DNA of 63,431 bases, taken from a virus. The notes under the pieces were generated by a model. It was not told the origin of the DNA and made no database searches. It saw nothing but the letters and a program-made list of their open reading frames with translations. The DNA is taken from IMG/VR virus record IMGVR_UViG_3300011113_000717, positions 1 through 63,431 of that record. One strand, given 5' to 3'. The position numbers and the translations under genes are program-made. Of this stretch, positions 1 through 7,865 are shown one piece after another (position 1 is the first letter of the stretch; every line of letters starts with the position of its first letter).

Positions 1-815
1 TATCCACATACTGACATTATGTCTGGCGGGGTCGTCATGTGGAAAACTTTTTCCATTGTGGATAACTTTTATGACCAAAAAACTTGATTTTGTCAAAATG
101 TCAGGGGAGCGTTACATGGGGGATAATCCCTTTGGGGGGTTTTGGTTCCCCCACACTCTACCACTTTCCCCCACCATTAGTACTGAATTTATGGCTGGTT
201 ATAGTGTAATGACCACTTTTTTCCCCCTGACGATAGTGAGAAGACCATTTTTTTACTATATATAAATCCTAGCAAAAAAAGGATTACTAAGTGAGACCCC
301 GCGTGAGTGAACGTAGTGAACCTTTAACCCCCCTTCAACGAACCAATAGGGTATCTTAGATGACCCCTCGTATGGACAATTATAGTCCCCTTCAACGACA
401 TATCGTAGATGGTGGGAGATTGTGGGAGTTATACCTGATGGGGTGTAATTATTTACCGAAGGTATTGTTTTGTACCCCATAGGGTATAGGACTGTAATGT
501 GAAATAATATATGTTAATTCGGATCCCCACCGAATAGGTATGTCTTTATTAACATCTCACCTTCACACAATATCACCATGTCATTCGAAGTCCTCTCATT
601 TGGCGGGGGACACTCTATTAGGAGGGGACAGTTTGTCCCCATGTATAACTCTCCAAATGTGTGTTAAAAAATGAGATTTGGAAGATTATACAACAAGAGA
701 GAGAATGAGGGACAATCCACGGAACGGTAGTGTAGTGGATAATGTCTGTCCCGAGATGAACGAACTTGGTGGATAATCATCACAATTATTTAATATGGTG
801 TGAGTTTCTTTATTC
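1..815. other. Gene-poor, hairpin-rich intergenic region
   Basis: No convincing gene is seen in about 800 bases; the two short open frames here (56-265 plus, 256-480 minus) have odd composition and no start signal. The segment is richer in G and C runs than the coding DNA. It holds several short inverted repeats: a 7-bp stem at 624-640, a 6-bp stem at 517-535 and a 6-bp stem at 265-285. A direct repeat CCCCTTCAACGA lies near 330 and 390. DnaA-box-like sites lie at both ends. It could be an origin, a regulatory RNA or a region between modules; I cannot decide which. Confidence 0.5.
57..65 (-). promoter_or_regulatory. DnaA-box-like site TTATCCACA
   Basis: The plus strand reads TGTGGATAA, the exact complement of the canonical bacterial DnaA box TTATCCACA. 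Bases 1-8 (TATCCACA) would form a second copy if the base before the window is T. Variants TTATCCACT (complement of 734-742) and TTATCCACC (complement of 768-776) lie at the other end of the same gene-poor segment. Clustering in non-coding DNA suggests an origin-like or DnaA-binding region, but four 9-mers are modest evidence. Confidence 0.35.
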
Positions 816-822
816 TATTTAT
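816..822 (+). promoter_or_regulatory. TATTTAT start-proximal element, 4 nt before ATG 827
   Basis: TATTTAT is followed by four bases (tggt) and then ATG at 827. The same spacing recurs before many starts in this window. It supports ATG 827 rather than the upstream GTG 800 as the true start of the glycosyltransferase. Likely a phage promoter -10 element giving a leaderless or near-leaderless transcript. Confidence 0.6.
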
Positions 823-826
823 TGGT

Positions 827-1525
827 ATGATAAAAGATTTACTAACAATCGTTATACCTTGTAAGAATGAATCGGAGTTAATTGATTTGACTCTGAGTTT
901 ATTAAACAAACAAGAAGATATATCAGGTACAAAAGTTATTATTGCTGATTCGTCTGATGATTCTACAAGAGACATTATATTATCAGGAGACCATAGTAAT
1001 TTGAACATTACCATTATTGATGGTGGTTATCCGAGCGTGGCAAGAAACAAGGGTGCCATGATGTCCACAACCCCTTATATATTATTCTTGGATGCTGATA
1101 TATACTTAATTGATAATACCACCATAAGAGAGTGTATGAGTATTATACAGAAAGAACCATTGGAGTTGTTAACCTGTAAGTTTAGATGTGAAGGAAGATA
1201 TTCATTTGTATTCCCCATCTTTGAATTCTTTAGAGATTTATCGATTAGATATTCCCCTTGTGCTATTGGAGGTTTTATGTTATTTGAATTTGAATCCTTT
1301 ATGAGAGTCGGAGGGTTTAATGATGAAGATAAATTTGCTGAAGATTTCCATCTTAGTAGTAAAATCTCGCCTGAATCTTTTAAGGTTATGAATAAAAAGA
1401 TATATACCACAGATAGAAGATTTCAGAAGAAGGGATTATTTTATATGGTTCGTGTTGCCATTTTATCCATAATGAATAAAAACAATCCTGCGTTTTTCAA
1501 ATATGACCACAACTATTGGCTATAA
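827..1525 (+). CDS. Family 2 glycosyltransferase
   Basis: Predicted GT2-type transferase of about 232 residues that would move a sugar from a nucleotide-sugar donor. The N-terminus LLTIVIPCKNE is the classic GT2 first strand, and a GYPSVARNKGA segment is followed by LFLDADIYL, which contains the acidic DxD metal/nucleotide-sugar site. No membrane anchor is obvious apart from a hydrophobic stretch near the C-terminus. ATG 827 is chosen because TATTTAT sits exactly 4 nt upstream. It overlaps the next gene, an LpxH-like phosphoesterase, by 23 nt, so the pair is probably co-expressed. Modification of host or virion glycans is an inference; the acceptor is unknown. Confidence 0.8.
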   Translation: MIKDLLTIVIPCKNESELIDLTLSLLNKQEDISGTKVIIADSSDDSTRDIILSGDHSNLNITIIDGGYPSVARNKGAMMSTTPYILFLDADIYLIDNTTIRECMSIIQKEPLELLTCKFRCEGRYSFVFPIFEFFRDLSIRYSPCAIGGFMLFEFESFMRVGGFNDEDKFAEDFHLSSKISPESFKVMNKKIYTTDRRFQKKGLFYMVRVAILSIMNKNNPAFFKYDHNYWL

Positions 1526-2228
1526 GGTCGTGATAATGTCTGATCTCCACTTGGGAATGAATGATTGTAGACCCAAACGCATTCTTGAATTCCTTGATAG
1601 CATCGATACAGACCTCCTGATACTTAATGGAGATATTATTGATGTGGACGCTCTTCGTCGTGGTAGCAAGTGGAAGGATAAACATATGAAGGTTCTTATT
1701 AAGTTATTGGATATGTCCCGCCAAACAGAGATTATCTATATCAGAGGGAACCACGATAATGATGTGAAGGATCTGTATAATAGCATCCTCGGGAATATTA
1801 AATTCATGGACGAATATATGTATTTTGCTAATGGTAAGAAGTACCTGGTTTTCCACGGTGATAAGATTGATATCACAACAAAATATAAATTGCTCACTCA
1901 GATTGGTTCCATCGGTTATGACCTCGCCCTTCGTCTTAATACTTGGTATAACAAATATAGAGAATTCACAGGAAAACCATATTACAGCATTTCTAAAGTA
2001 ATTAAGGAGAACTTTAAGAATGCCATTTCATTCATTAATGACTTTGAGGTCAACTCATGTGATTATGCAAAAACGCTTAATTGTGATGGTGTCATTACCG
2101 GACATATTCATATCCCCTCAGCTAAAATAATCAACGGAATGGAATACTACAACTCAGGTGATTGGGTGGAAAACTTCTCCGCCCTTGTCCTTACCCAAGA
2201 TAATGAATGGAGGTTAATCAATTTATAG
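1503..2228 (+). CDS. Calcineurin-like metallophosphoesterase, LpxH-like
   Basis: A 241-residue metallophosphoesterase with the full set of family motifs: MSDLHLG, LNGDIID, RGNHD, FHGDK and GHIH. These supply the Asp/His/Asn ligands of a dinuclear metal centre. Length and the NSGDWVENFSALV tail recall bacterial UDP-2,3-diacylglucosamine hydrolases (LpxH, lipid A pathway). Together with the overlapping glycosyltransferase upstream, this suggests action on surface lipids or glycans. The substrate cannot be read from sequence. A start at the MSDLHLG methionine is possible but would remove the first beta strand. Confidence 0.8.
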   Translation: MTTTIGYKVVIMSDLHLGMNDCRPKRILEFLDSIDTDLLILNGDIIDVDALRRGSKWKDKHMKVLIKLLDMSRQTEIIYIRGNHDNDVKDLYNSILGNIKFMDEYMYFANGKKYLVFHGDKIDITTKYKLLTQIGSIGYDLALRLNTWYNKYREFTGKPYYSISKVIKENFKNAISFINDFEVNSCDYAKTLNCDGVITGHIHIPSAKIINGMEYYNSGDWVENFSALVLTQDNEWRLINL

Positions 2229-2271
2229 CCGTATCTTGTTAATCTCAATCTTATTCCCTATTTTTATAACC

Positions 2272-2625
2272 ATGAACAAGACCCTGAAACTTAAGAGATT
2301 GATGATGTCGTACTTGGACTCCGCTCATCCTGAGATTTACCTGTTGAAGTTGGATTTCTTGGGTGATATCGTACAGACCTTTGATGAAAGTAAACAAAAA
2401 GATTGGTTTGACGACAGGGGATTGAATAGTAAACCTGATAGTTGGTATATGATGAGAAAGAAAATCATCGACAGACTGGTGTTGATGTTCTCGGTGGAAT
2501 ACTCATACGCTGACAGTGTATTGAATGATTGGGTAAACTGTAGACCTAAGTATGTGTATGTCAGGAACTCTACGGACGAGCAAATACTTGTTCGCGTGGA
2601 GGAAGAATGTGGTATGACAATCTAA
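2272..2625 (+). CDS. Hypothetical protein
   Basis: About 117 residues beginning MNKTLKLKRLMM. No family recognised; it is helical and moderately charged, without Cys clusters or membrane segments. The start at 2272 is preferred over 2236 because TTTTTAT lies exactly 4 nt before it (2261-2267), a variant of the element seen before other starts, and because the 2236 extension is an unusual hydrophobic stretch. Confidence 0.6.
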   Translation: MNKTLKLKRLMMSYLDSAHPEIYLLKLDFLGDIVQTFDESKQKDWFDDRGLNSKPDSWYMMRKKIIDRLVLMFSVEYSYADSVLNDWVNCRPKYVYVRNSTDEQILVRVEEECGMTI

Positions 2626-2676
2626 CTGTCGTATGCCGGGGTCGATTATCCCCCTACCCCCTTTTTATTTAACTGA

Positions 2677-2683
2677 TATTTAT
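2677..2683 (+). promoter_or_regulatory. TATTTAT element, 4 nt before ATG 2688
   Basis: TATTTATA followed by aac, so the 7-mer ends 4 nt before the ATG. A weak GC hairpin followed by TTTTTATTT (about 2633-2670) lies just upstream and may terminate the preceding gene. Confidence 0.6.
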
Positions 2684-2687
2684 AAAC

Positions 2688-2999
2688 ATGAAATATATTA
2701 TACCTGAAAAAAGAATAGAAAGGTTGGCGAATAAGTACTTAAGTTCTTTAGGGTTAACAGAAGGAAATTATGATGAGGATGGGTTTGATATAATACAAGG
2801 TGTTAATCATATGCTGGCGTACCGTAGTGAAGAAGAGAAATTATACATGAACATTTACTTAATCAAAGACCTCCGAGACCTTTTTGATTTGACCCAAAGA
2901 GAAAGTATGACCTATATCAAAAATTGGTTTCAGGACGCATATGAAACAGATGTGAAGTCAGTATGGTTGTTGTTTCCTGATGAACCATTCACCTATTAA
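2688..2999 (+). CDS. Small MKYII-family protein (paralog 1)
   Basis: 103 residues, homologous to the two tandem genes at 6935 and 7231. Shared features are an N-terminus MKYIIPEKRIERLANKYL (compare MKYIISEGRLDxIMKKYL) and a C-terminal F-x-L-T-x-x-E-S-x-x-x-I-K-N-W-F block. The middle is variable and acidic. The N-terminal I-P-E triplet at residues 5-7 resembles the (I/L)-x-E processing motif seen on other proteins here. Function unknown. It ends convergently with, and overlaps by 11 nt, the SGNH-like gene on the other strand. Confidence 0.7.
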   Translation: MKYIIPEKRIERLANKYLSSLGLTEGNYDEDGFDIIQGVNHMLAYRSEEEKLYMNIYLIKDLRDLFDLTQRESMTYIKNWFQDAYETDVKSVWLLFPDEPFTY

Positions 3000-3720
3000 T
3001 ATGATTATAAAATAAATTGGACATTACCTGATGTCCACTTACCCCCAAATGAAAATCGAATATTTCTTGGTTGGTTTCTTCTTTTATTCTTTCCCCACCA
3101 TTTTTCTCGATTAGTTTAATCATATTATCAATCTCCCACTTCATATAAATCTCATCACCCATAATAATTCTTTGGTTATCTCTATCTTGAATCTCTCTAT
3201 TATAAAGAACATAGGGATCACAAGACCAATAAAACACTTTGAAACCAACCAAATCGGAAATATAATTTATTAATTCCATTCTCTGATTTATGACCTCAGA
3301 ATATAAGTGAAATGTGTTATCACTCGTTCTGTTGAAAACAATCTCATTTGATGTTTGTTCGGTTATATCTTCGGTACCATTTAAAACCGAATGGTTTCTT
3401 CCAAAGTTTGTGTTAATCCATTTTCTCGTATCATGGTTTGCCCACATGAATCTTGAAAGAAATGACCAACCGATGATTACCACATCATTTTTTTGAATTG
3501 TTCTGATTTGTTCGATTACTCTATTGAATATCATGTCATTCCCCGCGCCAGGTATCCCATGATTTACAAGATTCAAGTTCATTCTGTTTGATAATAATTC
3601 AAACCATGTGCTCGGAAAACTTCCCCCACAAAATGTCTTATATCTCCTATACTCATCAGTTTCCTCATGATATGGAGAACTGAAACTACAACCAAATATG
3701 TGAAGATTATTAATTACCAT
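2989..3720 (-). CDS. SGNH-hydrolase-like protein 1
   Basis: 243 residues. LHIFGCSFS near the N-terminus matches block I (catalytic Ser) of SGNH/GDSL esterases. GIPGAGND gives the Gly and Asn blocks, and DFHLGVSGHQ near the C-terminus gives the Asp-x-x-His-type end. Such enzymes remove acyl groups, often acetyl groups from glycans. First transcribed downstream member of a run of three SGNH-like genes (see 3769 and 4703), each strongly diverged from the others. Substrate unknown; surface-polysaccharide deacetylation is an inference from the neighbouring glycosyltransferase-like genes. Confidence 0.65.
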   Translation of the reverse strand: MVINNLHIFGCSFSSPYHEETDEYRRYKTFCGGSFPSTWFELLSNRMNLNLVNHGIPGAGNDMIFNRVIEQIRTIQKNDVVIIGWSFLSRFMWANHDTRKWINTNFGRNHSVLNGTEDITEQTSNEIVFNRTSDNTFHLYSEVINQRMELINYISDLVGFKVFYWSCDPYVLYNREIQDRDNQRIIMGDEIYMKWEIDNMIKLIEKNGGERIKEETNQEIFDFHLGVSGHQVMSNLFYNHINR

Positions 3721-3768
3721 GTATTCTATTCATCTGCCGTGTGTAAGCAACCACATGCCAATAAATCT

Positions 3769-4695
3769 TTATATTTTTTCTTCGGATTTATCAACATGTA
3801 AATCTTGATTTATGGAGTTTATCACAGCTCTCGCAATAACCTCATGACAATATTTGGATGGATGGTAATCTGTTAGCGCATTTTCAGGTATGTTCCCTCC
3901 AAACCCCTCTTTATCATAAGCGATGGTAAACTTTTCTCTACAACTAAGTTGTAAATCACTTATGGTTTTATAAGTTTTACCTTCATGTTCTAATAATATA
4001 TGTCTTTTCTTGTAAAATTCATCTTCGAATAATGAGGGTAAATCATTAACCCAAAATAACACTTTGCTTTTAATACCTTGTGCCTCCAAATGTAAAAGAT
4101 ATTCTTTGATTAAATTTCCAAAATAATTAGTATGTAATTCAAGATAATCTTCTATGGTATAATTGTTTTCTTCTAACCATGGGAAAAAAATGGTATCGAT
4201 TCCGTTTTCAACTGGACATTCTGACCCGTCATCAGCTTTACTAAGAACAACAGACACATCATCATAGTTTGGATTAGGATGTACGAAATAATCTTTTCCT
4301 TTGTATACAAACTTGAATCTGGATCTATATGGTTGAGTCATTTGAAAAATGACATATTCAATATCATCAAAATAATAATTTTCTTCACTTAACCAAGAAG
4401 AACTTTTGATATGTCCATCTGCTGGTTCCTCGTATTTATCAAATATTTTTTTCAAAAACATGAGACTTGTTACATCACTTCCACCATTTGATGCTTTACA
4501 CACTTCAAAAGTATTGAAATGGTTTGCGACTAACCTTGGAAACCTTATAGTATCTTTATATTTGATTAACGCATCAGTCATTAGACTGTAATCAAATACC
4601 CAATCCTCAAATTTAGGAGTATGATTGAGGCTAGAATAAAAATACAGCCCCTGGCCCCAAGTGAAGGAACATCCCGCAAAAACTAATCCTTTCAT
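3769..4695 (-). CDS. SGNH-hydrolase-like protein 2
   Basis: 308 residues with GLVFAGCSFTWGQG at the N-terminus (block I Ser), a NGGSD segment for the Gly/Asn block and TDYHPSKYCH near the C-terminus, carrying a D-x-H-type catalytic pair. It is the longest of three consecutive SGNH-like genes. The coding strand reads ATAAATA 4 nt before this ATG, the reverse orientation of the TATTTAT element seen elsewhere. Probably an esterase or deacylase on glycans; substrate unknown. Confidence 0.65.
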   Translation of the reverse strand: MKGLVFAGCSFTWGQGLYFYSSLNHTPKFEDWVFDYSLMTDALIKYKDTIRFPRLVANHFNTFEVCKASNGGSDVTSLMFLKKIFDKYEEPADGHIKSSSWLSEENYYFDDIEYVIFQMTQPYRSRFKFVYKGKDYFVHPNPNYDDVSVVLSKADDGSECPVENGIDTIFFPWLEENNYTIEDYLELHTNYFGNLIKEYLLHLEAQGIKSKVLFWVNDLPSLFEDEFYKKRHILLEHEGKTYKTISDLQLSCREKFTIAYDKEGFGGNIPENALTDYHPSKYCHEVIARAVINSINQDLHVDKSEEKI

Positions 4696-4702
4696 TGTGT
4701 AT

Positions 4703-5464
4703 TTATTTTTTCATTTCACTAAAATCCACAAAGTTTTTTCGATTTGGATTTATGATATCGTTTATTTTTTTCGGAATAGTTTTTTCCCAATTCTCACAAA
4801 TTAAATCCATTTCTTTAACATAATATTTCCCCATATTTTGTTTAATCCATTCCAAATGTGTTGAAATTGGTGGATGGCCATCTATTTGACCTGCAAGATC
4901 TTCAAAATAATAGTGTTCGTTCCTTTTGTTATGAAATTCTACTAAAGTTTCACCTGAAACCATTTCGTCTAATAATTCCAAACAAACGTCCACTGTTTGA
5001 CCTACGTTTTGCGGTTTCGCATATTCACGTGACCCATCGATTTGATTAAAATCGAAAGACTTCATTAGTTGATACTCACATCCTATTGAATCCAATAATT
5101 GTTTTGCCGATGAAACTGAAAACCAAGTATTGTATAACCCGAATTCCTCGCTCCATTTATTCATAACAAAATCTCCAAACAAACTGTGATTTTTTCCATA
5201 AATGCTGCCATTTGTTTCAAAATAAGAATTTTGATTAATGTAATCGAATCTGTCTATGGATGAAAACATAATTAAGACTACGTCATCCTTAGTAATTTTA
5301 TTCACATGATGACATTGATATAAATTACTAGAAATAAAAAAGTTTCCAGCTCCAGCTTTCCCCCAATTTTGAAATTCTTCAAACTGAGTTCCAATAATGT
5401 TTGCCCAAGTTTGCCATTTGTAATTTGTAAAACTGCAACCAAACGTAAAAAGTCTTTTACTCAT
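4703..5464 (-). CDS. SGNH-hydrolase-like protein 3
   Basis: 253 residues with LFTFGCSFTNYKW (block I Ser), WGKAGAGNFF (Gly/Asn blocks) and DGHPPISTH near residue 205 for the Asp/His block. Its start overlaps the stop of the transferase-like gene upstream (5461) by 4 nt, indicating one operon 6561 to 2989. Unlike the other two, it has a C-terminal extension of about 40 residues rich in Lys/Asn. Function by family: esterase or deacetylase. Confidence 0.6.
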   Translation of the reverse strand: MSKRLFTFGCSFTNYKWQTWANIIGTQFEEFQNWGKAGAGNFFISSNLYQCHHVNKITKDDVVLIMFSSIDRFDYINQNSYFETNGSIYGKNHSLFGDFVMNKWSEEFGLYNTWFSVSSAKQLLDSIGCEYQLMKSFDFNQIDGSREYAKPQNVGQTVDVCLELLDEMVSGETLVEFHNKRNEHYYFEDLAGQIDGHPPISTHLEWIKQNMGKYYVKEMDLICENWEKTIPKKINDIINPNRKNFVDFSEMKK

Positions 5465-6561
5465 ACTGAATACTTTTCATAGAACTTAACCAAAGGGTTA
5501 AATTTATCATTTTTTCTAATCCCAAGAGCAATGTTTTTGTTATATTCCAATTTGTCTTTAATTTTTTCATGTAGTTCGTAATAATTTTGATTCTTCAAAT
5601 TATTAAGATTGCTAATTATTCCCGATATTCTATCATTTATATGGTCTTTTGAATCAAAATCATAGTCAAAAATTTCATCATATAATTCAAATCCATACTT
5701 TGTAATTTCTTTGTTTTGATTCTTTGCCCCATAACAAAGAAATGGATGTTTCAACAAAATTGGCCGGAATGTCTTTTCAGTAACAAAAGGAATATACATT
5801 GAAGATTCTCCAACCAATGACATAAAACAATTTGGTTCTGTAATGATGTCAGTGTATTCATCACTGAATCCAAATTGTTTGATTCGATATCCATCTATAT
5901 TAATTATTTTTTCTTTCCAATATTTGAACTCAAAATGTAAATCTTCATTTACCAATATGTCCGTGACACCACATTCCTCTATTGTTTGATTCCAAGTATT
6001 AATACCATTTTCTAATAAATTGTGATTAGATAGTTGGTCAATCATCAAACATCTATGGAATCTAGATTTATTATTCAAATTTAAATATAATTTATCAAAT
6101 TTGTTTTTTATTGATAACGTTTCTACATTCATTGGCCCATCCAATCCTCTCGGGTGTAAATATAAATCTTTCAACCCATCATATGTGTGTGAAATCAAGT
6201 AAGTTGGCCAATACAGAATCTCAAAGTTCTTAATTGAATTTTCGAATGGTTTATATAATTCAGGGTAATGACACCCGAGTATTAAATAAAACTTACAATC
6301 ATTTTGTAATAAAATACTCTCTAACTCAAAAAATTCAGGATTTATTGCGAAATCTTTATCCTCAGTGTAACAACGACTTAACCATTCTACTGTAGTTTCC
6401 GTTGGATACAAATAGATTACACACTCTGGTTTTTTTTCTGATATTAAATTGATAATAGGTCTTAATGTCAAATCGGAATGGTTTATTCCCCTATCAATAG
6501 ATAAACATTTATCATTTTTATGATTGAAAATAAAATATCCCAAATAATCTTTTCCTAACAT
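5461..6561 (-). CDS. Exostosin/fucosyltransferase-like glycosyltransferase, tentative
   Basis: 366 residues. The C-terminal half has an FVTEKTFRPILLKHPF segment followed by GFELYDEIFDYDFD. This pattern is typical of phage and bacterial transferase-like proteins related to exostosin or GT10 folds, where the T-E-K-T block contacts the nucleotide sugar. No signal peptide or membrane span. It heads an operon with three SGNH-like genes, which fits a glycan-decorating pathway. The last 55 residues are repeated in the next small gene upstream (6563-6838). Confidence 0.5.
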   Translation of the reverse strand: MLGKDYLGYFIFNHKNDKCLSIDRGINHSDLTLRPIINLISEKKPECVIYLYPTETTVEWLSRCYTEDKDFAINPEFFELESILLQNDCKFYLILGCHYPELYKPFENSIKNFEILYWPTYLISHTYDGLKDLYLHPRGLDGPMNVETLSIKNKFDKLYLNLNNKSRFHRCLMIDQLSNHNLLENGINTWNQTIEECGVTDILVNEDLHFEFKYWKEKIINIDGYRIKQFGFSDEYTDIITEPNCFMSLVGESSMYIPFVTEKTFRPILLKHPFLCYGAKNQNKEITKYGFELYDEIFDYDFDSKDHINDRISGIISNLNNLKNQNYYELHEKIKDKLEYNKNIALGIRKNDKFNPLVKFYEKYSV

Positions 6562-6562
6562 A

Positions 6563-6838
6563 TTATTTTATTAATAATTTAACAAAAATGTCCATCATGA
6601 AATCGTTATTTTTATTTTTAAATTCCAAAAAGGATTCTTTCTGTCGTTCAAAAAGGTTTCGAATCTCTGTAGAAATATAAACATCATTTTCTAATATAGA
6701 AATAGCGTTATTTTTATTGTGTTTTATTTTTTCCTCCACTAAATTAAATAGTTCTCGTAGTTCGTGAGATTTTAAATTATTTAGATTTTTGATTATCCCG
6801 TCAATTGATTTGCTCGGAACATAAATCTTAAATTTCAT
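6563..6838 (-). CDS. Truncated paralog of the transferase C-terminus
   Basis: About 91 residues starting MKFKIYVPSKS. Residues 12-60 (IDGIIKNLNNLKSHELREL and following) align with the C-terminal tail of the adjacent 5461 gene (ISGIISNLNNLKNQNYYEL), including the K-x-x-K-N-x-A-I spacing after it. It looks like a partial tandem duplication, or a free-standing copy of a helical tail domain. An alternative start at 6934 would add a hydrophobic segment and abut the divergent gene at 6935; I prefer 6838. Confidence 0.5.
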   Translation of the reverse strand: MKFKIYVPSKSIDGIIKNLNNLKSHELRELFNLVEEKIKHNKNNAISILENDVYISTEIRNLFERQKESFLEFKNKNNDFMMDIFVKLLIK

Positions 6839-6923
6839 TGTTTTTATTTTTATATATAAAGATATAATACTTTTACCGAGTAGAAATATTAAAAAAAAAA
6901 CAAATCTCATTAAAATTTCCTTA

Positions 6924-6930
6924 TATTTAT
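6924..6930 (+). promoter_or_regulatory. TATTTAT element, 4 nt before ATG 6935
   Basis: TATTTAT, then ccat, then ATG 6935. Same spacing as at 827, 2688, 12548, 16232, 18727 and 25908. Confidence 0.6.
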
Positions 6931-6934
6931 CCAT

Positions 6935-7228
6935 ATGAAATACATTATCTCCGAGGGTCGACTTGATAACATCATGAAAAAGTATTTGGATTCATTTTTA
7001 ACCTCCAAACAAATCTTGGATTATGATGATAGTTTGGTAATCGCGGATCCGAATGCTGATGATGATAATCCACATTGGACTGAATATATGTTCTATAACT
7101 ATGACGATGAGGACTTATGGGTGAACAATCAATTTATTGAAGAATTCGGCTATTTGTTTAATAAGGATTATGAAGAATCTCTTGCTTTTATAAAAGATTG
7201 GTTTAAGAAAGAATTCAACCTGAATTAA
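6935..7228 (+). CDS. Small MKYII-family protein (paralog 2)
   Basis: 97 residues, closely similar at both ends to the following gene: MKYIISEGRLDNIMKKYLDS at the start and F-x-K-D-W-F-K-K-E-F at the end, with a divergent acidic centre. An I-S-E triplet at residues 5-7 fits the (I/L)-x-E pattern of the putative capsid-targeting peptides. No known fold recognised. Two bases separate it from paralog 3, so the two are surely co-transcribed. Confidence 0.75.
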   Translation: MKYIISEGRLDNIMKKYLDSFLTSKQILDYDDSLVIADPNADDDNPHWTEYMFYNYDDEDLWVNNQFIEEFGYLFNKDYEESLAFIKDWFKKEFNLN

Positions 7229-7230
7229 AA

Positions 7231-7515
7231 ATGAAATATATTATCTCCGAGGGCCGACTTGATGACATAATGAAAAAGTATTTGGATTCTTTCTTATTAA
7301 ATAAGGATGTAATCGATAATCAAGCGGGTATCGCCGTTTATGATGATGAGGAGAATTATTTAGAATACTTCCCAAGAAAAAGAGAACTATTCATATTGGG
7401 CGAATTCTTGGATGAGTTCGAGACTATGTTCGGTCTTACTCGAAATGAAGCAATTAAATTCATTCGGAATTGGTTCGAGAATGAATTCTATGTGAAGGTT
7501 CAAATGGCTGGATAA
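7231..7515 (+). CDS. Small MKYII-family protein (paralog 3)
   Basis: 94 residues. The first 22 residues are almost identical to paralog 2 and the DNA is nearly identical over the first 60 bases, so this is a recent tandem duplication. The middle has diverged freely and the C-terminal F-I-R-N-W-F-E-N-E-F block is conserved. Ends convergently 7 nt from the end of the minus-strand cluster. Function unknown. Confidence 0.75.
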   Translation: MKYIISEGRLDDIMKKYLDSFLLNKDVIDNQAGIAVYDDEENYLEYFPRKRELFILGEFLDEFETMFGLTRNEAIKFIRNWFENEFYVKVQMAG

Positions 7516-7522
7516 TTTGGTT

Positions 7523-7864
7523 CTATCCCTTATATTTTGTAGTACTTCGGTAATATAACTTTTCAAACTTATCTAACAATTCCTTATTAGCATAGATTAA
7601 ATTACGAAGTCCGTCTTCTAATTCATGCATTTGCGGAACATGAGTATCAGCATAATCCGTAGGTATTACACTTATAACCCCTGAGTATATCGCTCTATCT
7701 AAGTATGTATTGAAATCAGGCATAAATGATGGCACGTACCAATCTGCTGCTTGAATGACTGCGGCGATAAGTTCGGGCATTCTTCTTTTAAGATATGGAT
7801 TTACGGATCCTTCGTTAATCCCCATCACTTCTTTGATTCTATCAATGTCCTCCTGTAAATTCAT
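7523..7864 (-). CDS. Putative head-cargo protein with MNLQEDIDRI leader (A)
   Basis: 113 residues. Residues 1-18, MNLQEDIDRIKEVMGINE, are shared almost exactly with three neighbours. They end in I-N-E, matching the (I/L)-x-E site cut by T4-type prohead proteases. The rest, beginning GSVNPYLKRRMPELIAAV, is a helical domain of about 90 residues also found in the genes at 8579 and 8928 (twice in the latter). No enzyme motif seen. Last gene of a four-gene cluster, 1-2 nt or overlapping junctions. Capsid targeting is inference. Confidence 0.7.
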   Translation of the reverse strand: MNLQEDIDRIKEVMGINEGSVNPYLKRRMPELIAAVIQAADWYVPSFMPDFNTYLDRAIYSGVISVIPTDYADTHVPQMHELEDGLRNLIYANKELLDKFEKLYYRSTTKYKG

Positions 7865-7865
7865 A

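Noticed and set aside
56-480. Two open frames of 69 and 74 codons in the first 500 bases.
   Set aside because: Composition unlike proteins, no start signal, overlapping hairpin-rich DNA, and no repeat of the TATTTAT spacing.
721-790. tRNA-like GTAGTGTAGTGGATAA segment.
   Set aside because: Looks like part of a D-arm, but no acceptor stem, anticodon arm or T-loop could be paired around it.
800-827. GTG start at 800 for the glycosyltransferase.
   Set aside because: It lies upstream of the TATTTAT element whose spacing points to ATG 827, and the GT2 fold begins just after 827.
4700-4706. ATAAATA 4 nt before ATG 4695 as a member of the TATTTAT class.
   Set aside because: The orientation is reversed relative to the other sites; kept as a note in the gene entry because the single case could be chance.
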